DNA of 64,000 nucleotides, taken from Hyphomonadaceae bacterium. Lineage in GTDB: Bacteria > Pseudomonadota > Alphaproteobacteria > Caulobacterales > Aquidulcibacteraceae. Numbering within the stretch: position 1 is the first letter of the stretch; each line of letters opens with the position of its first letter. The stretch spans positions 1 through 64,000 of the forward strand of contig JAIELK010000012.1 in NCBI GenBank assembly GCA_019753175.1, written 5' to 3'. The translations under genes and the position numbers were made by a program. This document shows positions 54,952 through 63,880 of this stretch, one piece after another. The notes beneath the pieces were generated by a model, which ran no database searches, was not told the origin of the DNA, and saw only the letters and a list, made by a program, of their open reading frames with translations.

Positions 54952-56961
54952 ATGGATCAAAGCCTTACGAGTGTACGGGAAATTACGCCCGGCGCGGTGG
55001 TCTCGCCGCCGCCAACATGGGCGGACGTGGCGCCGTACACCATCCCCACAGCCGCCAACCCGCACTTCATCGCCAACGGGCTCTGTGCGCTGCTGGACGA
55101 CTCACAGATCGATCTGTGCGGGCCGGACCGCGCCTGGTTCTATCGCCGCGCCGACCTGGTGACCGCCGACGCTGGCGCGCAGCACGCGGCGCAGTTCGGC
55201 GTCAGCTTCGATCCGACATTTGAGCGTGTCGAAATCCATTCCATCGCCGTGATCCGCAATGGTCAGCGTTTGGACCACGCACCTTCCGGCGCGTTTGAGG
55301 TGATGCGGCGCGAACGCAACATGGAGCGCTTGCAGTTCGACGGGCGCATGACTGTGCACCTGACCATCCCCGATGTTCGCCAGGGCGACGTTGTCGAGAC
55401 GTCTTACACGGCGTACGGCATGCGGAAGTCCCTGGCGGGGCGCCACTCGGCGTTCATTGCGCTTGAGTGGCCAGTGGGCATCGTCGACGTGCGTCTACGC
55501 CAACGCACGCCCGTGGGGCGCAGCATTGCCGAGCGCCCCTACAACAACGCACCCGAGGCTTCCCAAAGCGTGGTCGACGGCGTCGTCGAACGCCGCTGGC
55601 GCATGATCGAGCGGCCGGGGTTCCGCTACGAATCGCTGACGCCGCCCTGGACGCTGCAAAGCGCGGCGCTGCAATTCTCCGAATGGCGCGATTGGAAGGA
55701 AGTCGCCGACACCTTCACCCCGCTCTACGAGGATGACGGCCTCTTGCCCGACGAAGTCGAGCAGGAGATCGCGCGCATCGCCGCCACAGAGAGCACGCCC
55801 GCTGGCCGCGCTGCGGCGATCCTGCGCTTCACGCAGAGCGCGGTACGCTATCTCGCCATCTCCATCGGCGAGGGCGGATTTACCCCGCGCAGCCTCGCCG
55901 ACATCTGCGCGACGCGCTACGGCGACTGCAAAGACAAGTCGAAGCTCTACGTCCACATGGCGCGACGGCTTGGCGTCGACGCCTGCCCCACGCTCGTGAA
56001 TACCCGCGACGGCTATGCGCTCGGCGACTGGCTGCCCAGCGCCCAATTGTTCGATCATTGCATCGTGCGCGTTGCCGTCGGCGGTAAAGTGTACTGGCTT
56101 GATCCGACGCGCATGCTGCAGCCGAGCCGCCTCGACAAGATCTCGCAATGCCATTTCGGCTGGGCGCTGCCGCTGCGCCCGGGGGCGATCGGCCTGGAAC
56201 GCATGGCCGATCCGCCCGTGGTGCACCTCGTCGAGACCACCGAGAACGTGGTGCTCGCCGCTCCCGAATCGCCGGTGACCTACGAATGGGTGCACACGTT
56301 TCGCGATGTCCGCGCTGAAGCGGCCCGCGAGCAATTTGCGCGAGAAGGCGCTGTCTCGGTGTTCCGAAGCTATGCCGAAGACATGCAGAAGACGTGGCCG
56401 AACGCACGCGTGATCGCACAGGAGATCGTCTCTGACGACGTCGCGGAGAATACGGTCGTCGTGCGTGAGCAATACGAGCTGCCGAACGCGTGGGCCACGG
56501 CCGGCTCCGCCGCCCACAGCTTCACCACACGTGACCTCAGCATGACCGGCATGCTGGCGCCGCTCGACGGCGGCGAGCGCAAGAACGAGATCTTTCTGGG
56601 GCTGCCGGGAAAGCGCACGCGCCGCGTCGAAGTCCGCACCGCCAAGCCGCACCAGGGCGGATGGCTGCGTGAGCATCGGGCGTCCACGCTGCGTCACAGC
56701 GACGAGATGCGGGTCGTCAATCCGCGCCACCTGGTGATCGAGCAGCTGGTCGAGATCAAGGCGATGACTTTACCGGCGAAGGAGGCCGAGTCGTACCGGA
56801 AGATTCAGACCAACATGGGCAACAACGAACTGGTGGTCACCGAGAGCGATCTGCGCGAGGGGGAAAAGATCAATCCGTTCGTGTTCTGGATCATCGTCAC
56901 CGTATGTGGGTTCGGTTTCGCCGCGATCGTACAAGCACTGAACTGGATGAGCGCTCAGTGA
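54952..56961 (+). CDS. DUF3857/transglutaminase-like domain protein
   Basis: 669 residues from an ATG with GAGGGGGA upstream. The N-terminal DUF3857 region (about 60-230) includes SFDPTFERVEIHSIAVIRNGQRLD and LTIPDVRQGDVVETSYTAYG. The transglutaminase core (about 270-400) has FTPRSLADICATRYGDCKDKSKLYVHMARRLGVDA, where Cys in YGDCKD is the nucleophile, plus LFDHCIVRVAVGGKVYWLDPTRM with the His and Asp. A C-terminal transmembrane helix (about 642-665) is present but no typical signal peptide. Function in bacteria is unestablished; a membrane-associated peptidase or crosslinker is plausible. Confidence 0.85.
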   Translation: MDQSLTSVREITPGAVVSPPPTWADVAPYTIPTAANPHFIANGLCALLDDSQIDLCGPDRAWFYRRADLVTADAGAQHAAQFGVSFDPTFERVEIHSIAVIRNGQRLDHAPSGAFEVMRRERNMERLQFDGRMTVHLTIPDVRQGDVVETSYTAYGMRKSLAGRHSAFIALEWPVGIVDVRLRQRTPVGRSIAERPYNNAPEASQSVVDGVVERRWRMIERPGFRYESLTPPWTLQSAALQFSEWRDWKEVADTFTPLYEDDGLLPDEVEQEIARIAATESTPAGRAAAILRFTQSAVRYLAISIGEGGFTPRSLADICATRYGDCKDKSKLYVHMARRLGVDACPTLVNTRDGYALGDWLPSAQLFDHCIVRVAVGGKVYWLDPTRMLQPSRLDKISQCHFGWALPLRPGAIGLERMADPPVVHLVETTENVVLAAPESPVTYEWVHTFRDVRAEAAREQFAREGAVSVFRSYAEDMQKTWPNARVIAQEIVSDDVAENTVVVREQYELPNAWATAGSAAHSFTTRDLSMTGMLAPLDGGERKNEIFLGLPGKRTRRVEVRTAKPHQGGWLREHRASTLRHSDEMRVVNPRHLVIEQLVEIKAMTLPAKEAESYRKIQTNMGNNELVVTESDLREGEKINPFVFWIIVTVCGFGFAAIVQALNWMSAQ

Positions 56962-56965
56962 ACTT

Positions 56966-57078
56966 CGTCATTCCGGGGCGACCGAAGGCCGAACCCGGAA
57001 CCCATGGGGCGTGCAGCGCTTCGCCATCTCCTGGGTTCCGGATCGCCGCTCGCGATGCTCGCGACGTCCGGAATGACG
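56966..57078. repeat. dispersed element with perfect 11-bp inverted ends
   Basis: CGTCATTCCGG at 56966-56976 and its exact complement CCGGAATGACG at 57068-57078 bound a 113-bp element starting five bases after the DUF3857 stop. Internal AACCCGGAACCCA and CTCCTGGGTTCCGGATCG are themselves inverted copies, so the whole element can fold on itself. It resembles the element at 24933-25036. Confidence 0.8.
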
Positions 57079-57093
57079 AATTTCTTGTAGTCG

Positions 57094-57309
57094 CTAATCT
57101 GCCAGCACAAACCGGCGGTCGCAGTACCCACATTCCACGAAGCGCTCTTCGCCCATGTCGTAGAACACCACTGGGTGCCCGAGCGCGCCCCCGCCGCCGT
57201 CGCACTTCACCTTGCGCGAGGTCACCGTGATCACTTCCGGCGCAGGCGCGGGGTCGGGATGGCCGGGCGTCGTCTGATCGGTCATCGGGTTGCCGACGGG
57301 TTTCGTCAT
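57094..57309 (-). CDS. small zinc-finger (zf-CHCC) protein
   Basis: 71 residues. The C-terminal half shows C-x-GG...G-H-P-VFYD and then FVECGYCDRRFVLAD, i.e. Cys, His, Cys, Cys ligands of the zf-CHCC family found in alphaproteobacteria and in mitochondrial complex I subunit NDUFS6. A disordered Pro/Asp/Thr-rich leader precedes it. The ATG at 57309 has AGGA five bases upstream. It is divergent from the ABC transporter gene. A role in respiratory complex assembly or as a subunit is inferred from family members. Confidence 0.87.
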   Translation of the reverse strand: MTKPVGNPMTDQTTPGHPDPAPAPEVITVTSRKVKCDGGGGALGHPVVFYDMGEERFVECGYCDRRFVLAD

Positions 57310-57389
57310 TTGCGTCCTGGGCGTTGAAGCGAAGCGAAGGCTCCCGTACCTAGAGCGCATCGCGTTCCCGCGCAATCCAGGTCTCCTTC

Positions 57390-58340
57390 ATGCTCGCACC
57401 GTCGCAACAGCCGGCTTACGCCATCGAGGCGCGCGGCCTCGACAAGACCTATCGCGGTCAGGGCAAGGCGGCGGCGGTGCATGCCCTCAAGACAGTGGAC
57501 CTCACGATTCCTCGCGGCTCTTTCTTCGGACTGCTCGGCCCGAACGGTGCGGGCAAGTCGACCTTCATCAACATCCTTGGCGGGCTGGTGAACAAGTCGG
57601 GCGGAACCGCGTCGATCTGGGGTCACGACATCGACGCCGATCCGATGAACGCGCGCGGCGCCATCGGCATCGTGCCGCAAGAGATCAACATGGACCCGTT
57701 CTTCTCGCCGGCGGAAACGCTGGAGCTGCAGGCGGGCTATTACGGTGTGCCCAAGAGCGAACGGCGCACCGAGGAAATTCTTCGGGCGGTTGGCTTGTGG
57801 GACAAGCGCGACGCCTATGCGCGCACGCTGTCGGGCGGGATGAAACGCCGGCTGCTGGTGGCGAAGGCCATGGTGCACTCCCCGCCGGTGATCGTGCTCG
57901 ACGAACCGACCGCAGGCGTCGACGTCGACTTGCGCCGCCAGCTTTGGGATTATGTGCGCTCGCTGCATGCGCAGGGCGTCACCATCGTGCTGACGACGCA
58001 CTATCTCGAGGAAGCGCAAGAGCTTTGCGACACCATCGCCATCATCAATCATGGCCACGTCATCGCCTGCGAGCCGACGCCCCAGCTGGTTGGCCGCCTC
58101 GATCGGAAGACACTGGTGGTGACGCCGCAAGCGGCTTTGTCGCCGCCGCTGCGGGGCTTCGAAGACGTCACCTTCGCGATGCGCCCAACCGGCGCCTTTG
58201 CGCTCACCTACAAGACAAGCAAGCACTCGGTGGAAGAATTGCTGGATCGCGTGCGCGCCGCCGGCGTTGCGATCAAGGATTTGTCGATCGAGGAGCCGGA
58301 TTTGGAAGACGTGTTCGTGGAGCTGACGAGCGGTCAGTAG
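57390..58340 (+). CDS. ABC transporter ATP-binding protein (DrrA/NodI-like)
   Basis: 316 residues. Walker A is FGLLGPNGAGKSTFINILGG, the Q-loop region GIVPQEINMDPFFSP, the signature LSGGMKRRLLVAKAM, Walker B VIVLDEPTAGVD, and the switch His in LTTHYLEEAQ. A C-terminal extension (about 235-316) ending LEDVFVELTSG is typical of multidrug/NodI-like exporters. No ABC-2 permease gene follows, as would be usual; the next gene is an aldo/keto reductase 34 bp downstream. Confidence 0.93.
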   Translation: MLAPSQQPAYAIEARGLDKTYRGQGKAAAVHALKTVDLTIPRGSFFGLLGPNGAGKSTFINILGGLVNKSGGTASIWGHDIDADPMNARGAIGIVPQEINMDPFFSPAETLELQAGYYGVPKSERRTEEILRAVGLWDKRDAYARTLSGGMKRRLLVAKAMVHSPPVIVLDEPTAGVDVDLRRQLWDYVRSLHAQGVTIVLTTHYLEEAQELCDTIAIINHGHVIACEPTPQLVGRLDRKTLVVTPQAALSPPLRGFEDVTFAMRPTGAFALTYKTSKHSVEELLDRVRAAGVAIKDLSIEEPDLEDVFVELTSGQ

Positions 58341-58374
58341 ACGCCGGTCAGCGCGCGTTAGCAAAGGTCGATGC

Positions 58375-59358
58375 ATGCATTACGTCAATCTCGGCGCTAC
58401 CGGCCTGAAGGTTTCGCGCATCTGTCTGGGCTGCATGTCGTATGGCGATGCTTCGCGCGGGCCGCACGCGTGGGTGCTCAATGAAGAGCAGAGCCTGCCC
58501 TTCTTCAAGCAAGCCATAGAAGCCGGCATCACCTTCTTCGATACCGCCAACGTCTATTCGCTCGGCGCCAGTGAAGAGATCACTGGGCGTGCGCTGAAGC
58601 AATTTGCGCGTCGCGAAGAAGTGGTGGTCGCGACCAAGGTGCATGGCGAGATGCGCGCCGGCGACCCTAATGGTCGCGGGCTATCACGGAAGGCGATTTT
58701 CGCGGAGATCGACGCCAGCTTGCAGCGTCTCGGTATGGACTATGTCGATCTCTACCAGATCCATCGCTGGGACGCCGAGACGCCGGTTGAGGAGACGCTT
58801 GAGGCGCTGCACGACGTGGTGAAGGCCGGCAAGGCGCGCTATCTCGGCGCCTCGTCGATGTGGGCGTGGCAATTCATGAAGGCGCTGGCGCTGCAACGGG
58901 CGAACGGCTGGTCGCGCTTCGTGTCGATGCAAAACCACTTGAACCTCATTTATCGCGAGGAAGAGCGTGAGATGCTGCCGCTCTGCCGCGATCAGGGTGT
59001 GGGCGTGATCCCGTGGTCGCCGCTGGCGCGCGGACGCCTGACGCGGCCGCCGGAGCAGGCGACAACCCGAAGCGAGAGCGATCGCTTCGGCAAGGTCCTC
59101 TATCGCAAGACCGAAGACGTCGACCGCGCAATCATCGACGCGGTCGGGCGTATCGCCAACGTTCGCGGCCTGCCGCGGGCGCAGATCGCACTGGCCTGGC
59201 TGCTGCAAAAGCCCGGCGTCACCGCGCCGATCGTCGGCGCAACCAAGCCCGAGCATTTGAACGACGCGGTCGCGGCGCTTTCACTACAACTCACCGCAGA
59301 TGACATCGCCGCCCTCGAAGCGCCGTACGCGCCGCATGCGGTGTCCGGCTTCGTCTGA
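58375..59358 (+). CDS. aldo/keto reductase
   Basis: 327 residues. The (beta/alpha)8 NADPH-dependent reductase has the catalytic tetrad Asp-Tyr in TFFDTANVYSLGASE, Lys in VVVATKVHG and His in DLYQIHRWD. The cofactor loop is APIVGATKPEHLNDAV. It belongs to the AKR subgroup with LGCMSYGD near the start. AAAGG precedes the chosen ATG at 58375; a second ATG lies four bases before in another frame. Substrate unknown. Confidence 0.94.
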   Translation: MHYVNLGATGLKVSRICLGCMSYGDASRGPHAWVLNEEQSLPFFKQAIEAGITFFDTANVYSLGASEEITGRALKQFARREEVVVATKVHGEMRAGDPNGRGLSRKAIFAEIDASLQRLGMDYVDLYQIHRWDAETPVEETLEALHDVVKAGKARYLGASSMWAWQFMKALALQRANGWSRFVSMQNHLNLIYREEEREMLPLCRDQGVGVIPWSPLARGRLTRPPEQATTRSESDRFGKVLYRKTEDVDRAIIDAVGRIANVRGLPRAQIALAWLLQKPGVTAPIVGATKPEHLNDAVAALSLQLTADDIAALEAPYAPHAVSGFV

Positions 59359-59364
59359 ACGGTT

Positions 59365-59991
59365 TCAGGTTCGCGCGATGCTAAGCGCCCAGTTGCGCCC
59401 AGCGCCACGGAACAGCGCTTGATTGATCCACACCATCGCCAGCGGCTCCAAGATGCGCGCTTGCGCCAGAGCGCCGGCGTCCATCACTTCGAAACCGAGG
59501 TCGGCCACCAGTGCGGAGATTGCGCGCTTCGCCATGTCATCATCGCCAGCGATGAACATTACCGGCTTGGCGCTGAGACTCCCGGCCGATTGCATCATTT
59601 CCGCGCCAACTTGGTTCATGGCTTTCACAACGCGCCCGTCTTGCACCCATTCTGCCAGAGCCTCAGCGCCCGACGTGCTGAAACCGCGATCGAGGCTTAG
59701 GACGCCATCTTTGAACTGGAGCGGGTTCATGCAATCCATGACCGGCCTTCCACCGAGATCGCCAAGCTCACGCACCGCCACCTCCGCGACCTGCCACGGC
59801 AGCGCCAGCACGATGACATCCGCCGTAGCGGCCGCGCCTTTCGGGGACAATGCGGTCGCGTTCGTTTCGCCGATTAGCGCTTGATGTTTCGCGGGATCGC
59901 GTACGCCGAGCACGATATCATGCCCGGCCCTCGCCCAACCGCGCGCCAAGGCGCCGCCCACATTACCAACACCGATAATCGCAATCCGCAT
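59365..59991 (-). CDS. NADPH-dependent F420 reductase-like oxidoreductase
   Basis: 208 residues. MRIAIIGVGNVGGALARGWARAGHDIVLGVRDP is a Rossmann motif with the Arg after beta-2 that selects NADP(H). VIVLALPWQVAEVAVRELGDLGGRPVMDCMNPL and VVKAMNQVGAEMM match the F420-oxidoreductase/pyrroline-5-carboxylate reductase-like fold. Proteobacteria with this family usually lack F420, so an unrelated NADP-linked reaction is likely. It converges with the aldo/keto reductase gene, six bases apart. Confidence 0.85.
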   Translation of the reverse strand: MRIAIIGVGNVGGALARGWARAGHDIVLGVRDPAKHQALIGETNATALSPKGAAATADVIVLALPWQVAEVAVRELGDLGGRPVMDCMNPLQFKDGVLSLDRGFSTSGAEALAEWVQDGRVVKAMNQVGAEMMQSAGSLSAKPVMFIAGDDDMAKRAISALVADLGFEVMDAGALAQARILEPLAMVWINQALFRGAGRNWALSIART

Positions 59992-60045
59992 GTGAGATCC
60001 TCCGCGTCATAGCTAGGCAGGCCCCCCAGCAAACGCCAGCGCGCG

Positions 60046-60082
60046 GATAACAAAACGGCCGGCGCTCGTAGACGCCGGCCGT
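60046..60082 (-). terminator. Rho-independent terminator of the HU gene
   Basis: On the minus strand ACGGCCGGCG pairs with CGCCGGCCGT (60073-60082 and 60055-60064, 10-bp stem, 8-base loop), immediately followed by TTTTGTTAT. It lies 28 bp after the HU stop codon. A stable GC stem plus T-rich tail is a textbook intrinsic terminator. Confidence 0.85.
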
Positions 60083-60109
60083 CTCAATATTCCCGGAGTG
60101 AGAGCAGCC

Positions 60110-60526
60110 TTAGCGGCCGCCCATCACCGCCGCCTTCATCACCGCCGACTGGCGGAACGCGAGCTTCTTCGAAGCCTTGATCTTAACCGGCGCGCCCGTT
60201 TGCGGGTTGCGGCCCATGCGGGCCTTGCGGTGCCGGATCATGATCATGCCGACATCGCCGATCTTCACCTTCGCGCCCTTGAGCACGTAGGCCTTCACCA
60301 CGTCGAGATAGCCTTCGGTCATCGCCTTGGCTTCCGACTTCTTCAGGCCGAGATGATCGGCGACCGATTGCAACAGCGTGCTGGCGGTCACGGTCTTGCC
60401 CGGCGTCGCGGTGACGCGAACCGGCTTTGGCGCGGCTGGCGCGGCCTTCTTGGCACTCTTGCGGACGGCGGCTTTCTTGGTCGCCGGTGCCTTCTTTGCC
60501 GCCTTCTTCATTGCTTTACGAGCCAT
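60110..60526 (-). CDS. HU-family DNA-binding protein with histone-H1-like tail
   Basis: 138 residues. The N-terminal about 48 residues are almost only Lys, Ala, Pro and Arg (ARKAMKKAAKKAPATKKAA...), a histone-H1-like tail. The HU/IHF domain follows (TASTLLQSVADHLGLKKSEAKAMTEGYLDVVKAYVLKG, then IRHRKARMGRNPQTGAPVKIKASKKLAFRQS), with the RxGRNPxTG DNA-inserting arm. The ATG at 60526 follows GGGGAAAGCAA. It is a nucleoid-associated protein whose tail should bind DNA non-specifically and compact it. Confidence 0.93.
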   Translation of the reverse strand: MARKAMKKAAKKAPATKKAAVRKSAKKAAPAAPKPVRVTATPGKTVTASTLLQSVADHLGLKKSEAKAMTEGYLDVVKAYVLKGAKVKIGDVGMIMIRHRKARMGRNPQTGAPVKIKASKKLAFRQSAVMKAAVMGGR

Positions 60527-60853
60527 TTGCTTTCCCCTTCTCAAAGATTGCATTCACGTTAGTGCGGGTTGGACCTTGTCGGCTCTGGGTCTCTTGGCTT
60601 GAACCCTTCGCCGCCTCAGCGTCTCAGCCATGCCAGCCAATCCTTGCTGGAGCATGACCAGGCGCCCGCGAAACTTGCGAAAAACCGCCGTTTTCGCGCA
60701 TTTTTCGCGTTTGCGCGGCGCAGCCCTGACATGAGCGCCCGTGAGTCGCAACGCAAAAACGCCGATTCGACGCGCTTTTTGAGGGTTCGCCGCGATCAAC
60801 GTGGCTGGGATACCGCAGTTTCCGGCTTGAAAACGCGATTTCTGGCAGCCGCG
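60527..60853. other. gene-free promoter region upstream of the HU gene
   Basis: About 330 bp between the HU start and the stop of the SDR gene. It is less GC-rich in patches (GCGCATTTTTCGCG, GCGCTTTTTGAGGG near 60690-60785), consistent with promoter DNA for the strongly expressed HU gene and a transcript end for the SDR gene. No convincing gene, RNA or repeat was found. Confidence 0.5.
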
Positions 60854-61636
60854 TCAGCGCAATCCCATGCGAATGCCGCCGTCGAGGCGGACGTCTTCCC
60901 CGTTAAAATAGGGGTTTCGCAGCATTTCGAGCGCCAGCGATGCATACTCGTCCGGGCGTCCCAGCCGCTTCGGGAACGGAACGCTCGCGGCCAAGCCCTC
61001 ACGTACTTTCTCCGAGGCGCCCAGCATCAGCGGCGTTTCAAACGTGCCTGGCAGGATCGTATTGATGCGAATGCCCTCGCTTGAAAGATCGCGCGCGATC
61101 GGCAGCGTCATGCCGACCACGCCGCCCTTCGACGCGGAATAGGCAGCCTGTCCGACTTGTCCGTCCTCGGCCGCCACCGAAGCGGTCATCACGATCGCCC
61201 CCCGCTCGCCCTCGTCCAGCGGATCGAGCGACAACATGCCCGCGGCGGACTTGGCCACGCAACGGAATGTGCCGACGAGATTGACTTGGATGGTGAGGTT
61301 GAAGATCTCGAGCGGGAAATGCCGGATTTCGCCGGTTTCCTTGGCGCGGCTGGCGGTCTTGGCGGCGCTGCCGATGCCGGCGCAGGCGACCAGAATACGC
61401 TCCTGGCCATTGACTTTGCGCGCCGCCGCAAAGCCCGCGTCGACGCTCTCCTCGCTGGTGACGTCGACCTTGCAGAAGGTGACGCCCAGCTCAGCCGCCG
61501 TCTCGGCGCCGCGCACCTCGTCGCGGTCGAAGATCGCGACCTTCACGCCCTCGGCGCGCAATTTCTGAACCGTCGCCTTGCCAAGCCCTGAAGCGCCGCC
61601 CGTCACGATCGCCGCAATGTCCGATGAAAGCCGCAT
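60854..61636 (-). CDS. short-chain dehydrogenase, HSD10/3-hydroxyacyl-CoA dehydrogenase-like
   Basis: 260 residues. IAAIVTGGASGLGKATVQKLRAEGVKVAIFDRD is the NAD(H) Rossmann motif with an Asp that selects NAD. VACAGIG, IVMTASVAAEDGQVGQAAYSASKGGVVGM (Ser, Tyr, Lys) and INTILPGTFETPL complete the classical SDR set. The pattern and length are those of type II 3-hydroxyacyl-CoA dehydrogenases. The start at 61636 fits the family N-terminus, and longer readings are not needed. It is divergent from the lysoplasmalogenase gene. Confidence 0.93.
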   Translation of the reverse strand: MRLSSDIAAIVTGGASGLGKATVQKLRAEGVKVAIFDRDEVRGAETAAELGVTFCKVDVTSEESVDAGFAAARKVNGQERILVACAGIGSAAKTASRAKETGEIRHFPLEIFNLTIQVNLVGTFRCVAKSAAGMLSLDPLDEGERGAIVMTASVAAEDGQVGQAAYSASKGGVVGMTLPIARDLSSEGIRINTILPGTFETPLMLGASEKVREGLAASVPFPKRLGRPDEYASLALEMLRNPYFNGEDVRLDGGIRMGLR

Positions 61637-61723
61637 GTGGTCCTCCGATTTGAGGGCCTTGTAATAGGCACGCACGCGAAGGCAATGGCGTGTTAGAGGT
61701 GAGCGTCGTCGAGGGGGCCAAGC

Positions 61724-62395
61724 ATGGAGTTCGGGCCGGTTTTCTGGGCTTTGGCGGCGCTCGCCGTTGTCGCAGCGGCAGCGTACGGCGCGCTTCTGCT
61801 GGACCGGCCGCGCACATGGCTGCGCGCGCTGGTGAAGACGCTGTTCATGGGCGCGCTTTCCGCGGCGCTGATTATCGCCGACGTACCGGCCCCGCTCGTC
61901 ATCGCCGCCATTGCGTCGGCGTTTGGCGACTTCTTTCTCGCCTTCGACAAAAAGTGGCTGCTGCCGCTCGGCATCCTCTCGTTTCTGATCGCACAGCTCC
62001 TCTACCTCATCATCTTCCTCGCGCTGTGGTTCTTCTCCGGGGACAATTCTCCGCTCTGGCCGCGCTACCTGGCGATGGGCGCGATCGTCGTTTCATCGCT
62101 CGGCTTCCTGGTTTGGATGGCGCCCAAGCTGCGCTGGATGGCGCTCGCTGTCGTGCCCTACGCCATCGCCATCACCGGTATGGCGGTGGCGGCGATGTGG
62201 CTGCCCTGGGCCGGTTGGCCGGCGATGCTGGGCGCTGTGCTGTTCCTCGCCAGCGATTTGGTGCTCGCAACCGAACTCTTCCGGCTTGCGCCCGATGCGC
62301 CAGCGCGGCGCATCACCTCACCGTTCGTATGGTGGAGTTACGCCGCCGCGCAGCTGTTGATCGTGTGGGGCGTCATTCAAGTCGCGCTGACGTAA
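61724..62395 (+). CDS. lysoplasmalogenase (YhhN family)
   Basis: 223 residues with about eight hydrophobic segments. The YhhN/TMEM86 signature is visible in VIAAIASAFGDFFLAFDKKWLLPLGILSFLIAQLLYLIIF (acidic residues in helix 3) and GAVLFLASDLVLATELF. Members hydrolyse the vinyl-ether bond of lysoplasmalogens; in bacteria the role is uncertain. It starts with ATG shortly after the divergent SDR gene, and its stop abuts the hutH stop (convergent, no gap). Confidence 0.9.
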   Translation: MEFGPVFWALAALAVVAAAAYGALLLDRPRTWLRALVKTLFMGALSAALIIADVPAPLVIAAIASAFGDFFLAFDKKWLLPLGILSFLIAQLLYLIIFLALWFFSGDNSPLWPRYLAMGAIVVSSLGFLVWMAPKLRWMALAVVPYAIAITGMAVAAMWLPWAGWPAMLGAVLFLASDLVLATELFRLAPDAPARRITSPFVWWSYAAAQLLIVWGVIQVALT

Positions 62396-63880
62396 CTACG
62401 CGAACGCGCGCGCTGCAATCAGCTCACGCACGCGCGTGATATCATCGGCCAGCGAGCGATCCTGATCGAGGCGCGGCGACATCGCGCGGATCTTCGCATG
62501 CGCCTCTTGCAGCAGCGGCGATGTTTTCAGCGGGGCTTGAAGATCGACGCCCTGCGCCGCTGCGAGTAATTCGATCGCCACGACGTTGGCGGCGTTGCGG
62601 GCGATGTCGCCGGCCTTGCGCGCTGCGAAGGTCGCCATTGAGACGTGGTCTTCTTGGTTCGCCGAGGTCGGCAGCGAGTCCACGCTCGCGGGATGCGCCA
62701 ACGTCTTGTTCTCCGACACCAGCGCCGCCGCAGTCACCTGCAGGATCATAAAGCCGGAGTTCAGGCCGCCATCCTCAACCAGGAACGCTGGAAGACCCGA
62801 GAGCGCGGGATCGATCAGCAACGCGACGCGACGTTCGCTCAGCGACGCGATTTCGGCGGCGGCCATCGAGATCATGTCAGCGGCAAAGGCGACGGGCTCG
62901 GCGTGGAAATTGCCGCCGGAGAGAATGGCGTCATCTTCCGCAAACACCAATGGGTTGTCGGTGACGGCGTTGGCTTCGATTTCGAGTGTCATCGCAGCGC
63001 TGTTCAAAACATCAAGGCACGCGCCCATGACTTGCGGCTGACAGCGCAGCGAATACGGATCTTGTACGCGGCTATCCGATGCGGCAGAGCGATGGCTTTC
63101 GCGGATTTCGCTGCCTTCCATCAGTGCGCGCAATCGTGCGGCGACTTCGATCTGGCCCTTGTGACCGCGCGCGACGTGGATGCGCGCATCAAACGGCGCA
63201 TCCGTCCCCTTCATCGCGTCGGTGGACATCGCGCCAGCCACCAAAGCGGCGTCAAACACATCCTGCGTGCGAAACAGCGCGTCGAGCGCAAGGGCGGTCG
63301 AGACTTGCGTGCCGTTCAGCAGGGCGAGGCCCTCCTTCGGCCCGAGCGTCAGTGGCGCAAGACCAACGCGCTCAAGAGCCTCCGTCGCCGGCATCCGCTC
63401 GCCGCCAACGCGCACATCGCCTTCACCGATGAGCGCGCATGACAGATGCGCGAGCGGAGCGAGATCGCCGGAAGCGCCGACCGAGCCCTGCGCGGGAACA
63501 ATCGGCAACGCGTTCGCTTTCAGCAGAGTGAGCAGCGCGTCGACGACTACACAGCGCACGCCAGAGCGGCCTTGCGCGAGCGTCAGCACCTTGATCGCCA
63601 GCGTCAGCCGCACCACGCGCTCAGGTAATTCCGGGCCGACGCCGACGGCGTGCGACAGCACCAGGTTGCGCTGCAATTGCGCCAGCTTGTCGGCGTCGAT
63701 CCGGGTCGAGGCGAGTTTGCCGAAGCCGGTGTTGATGCCGTAGAGCGCCGCGCCCGAACGCAACGCGCGCTGCACGGTGTCCGCCGAGGCTTCGATGCGC
63801 GCGTAGTCGGCGTCATCCAAGTTCGGCGCATTCTCGCCGGACCATATGGCGCGAAAATCGTTTAGGCTGAGGCGTTTCAT
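62396..63880 (-). CDS. hutH: histidine ammonia-lyase
   Basis: 494 residues. HutH deaminates L-histidine to urocanate, the first step of histidine degradation. The self-forming MIO cofactor is at Ala-Ser-Gly in [15 protein letters not shown] (about residues 136-138). [26 protein letters not shown] and [17 protein letters not shown] (active-site residues) are all present, and length is normal. The ATG overlaps the stop of the upstream urocanate hydratase gene (ATGA), so the two are translationally coupled in a hut operon. Confidence 0.97.
   Translation of the reverse strand: MKRLSLNDFRAIWSGENAPNLDDADYARIEASADTVQRALRSGAALYGINTGFGKLASTRIDADKLAQLQRNLVLSHAVGVGPELPERVVRLTLAIKVLTLAQGRSGVRCVVVDALLTLLKANALPIVPAQGSVGASGDLAPLAHLSCALIGEGDVRVGGERMPATEALERVGLAPLTLGPKEGLALLNGTQVSTALALDALFRTQDVFDAALVAGAMSTDAMKGTDAPFDARIHVARGHKGQIEVAARLRALMEGSEIRESHRSAASDSRVQDPYSLRCQPQVMGACLDVLNSAAMTLEIEANAVTDNPLVFAEDDAILSGGNFHAEPVAFAADMISMAAAEIASLSERRVALLIDPALSGLPAFLVEDGGLNSGFMILQVTAAALVSENKTLAHPASVDSLPTSANQEDHVSMATFAARKAGDIARNAANVVAIELLAAAQGVDLQAPLKTSPLLQEAHAKIRAMSPRLDQDRSLADDITRVRELIAARAFA

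Noticed and set aside
60554-60799. 81-codon frame upstream of the HU gene
   Set aside because: Arg/Lys-rich, no ribosome site, and covers what looks like promoter DNA.
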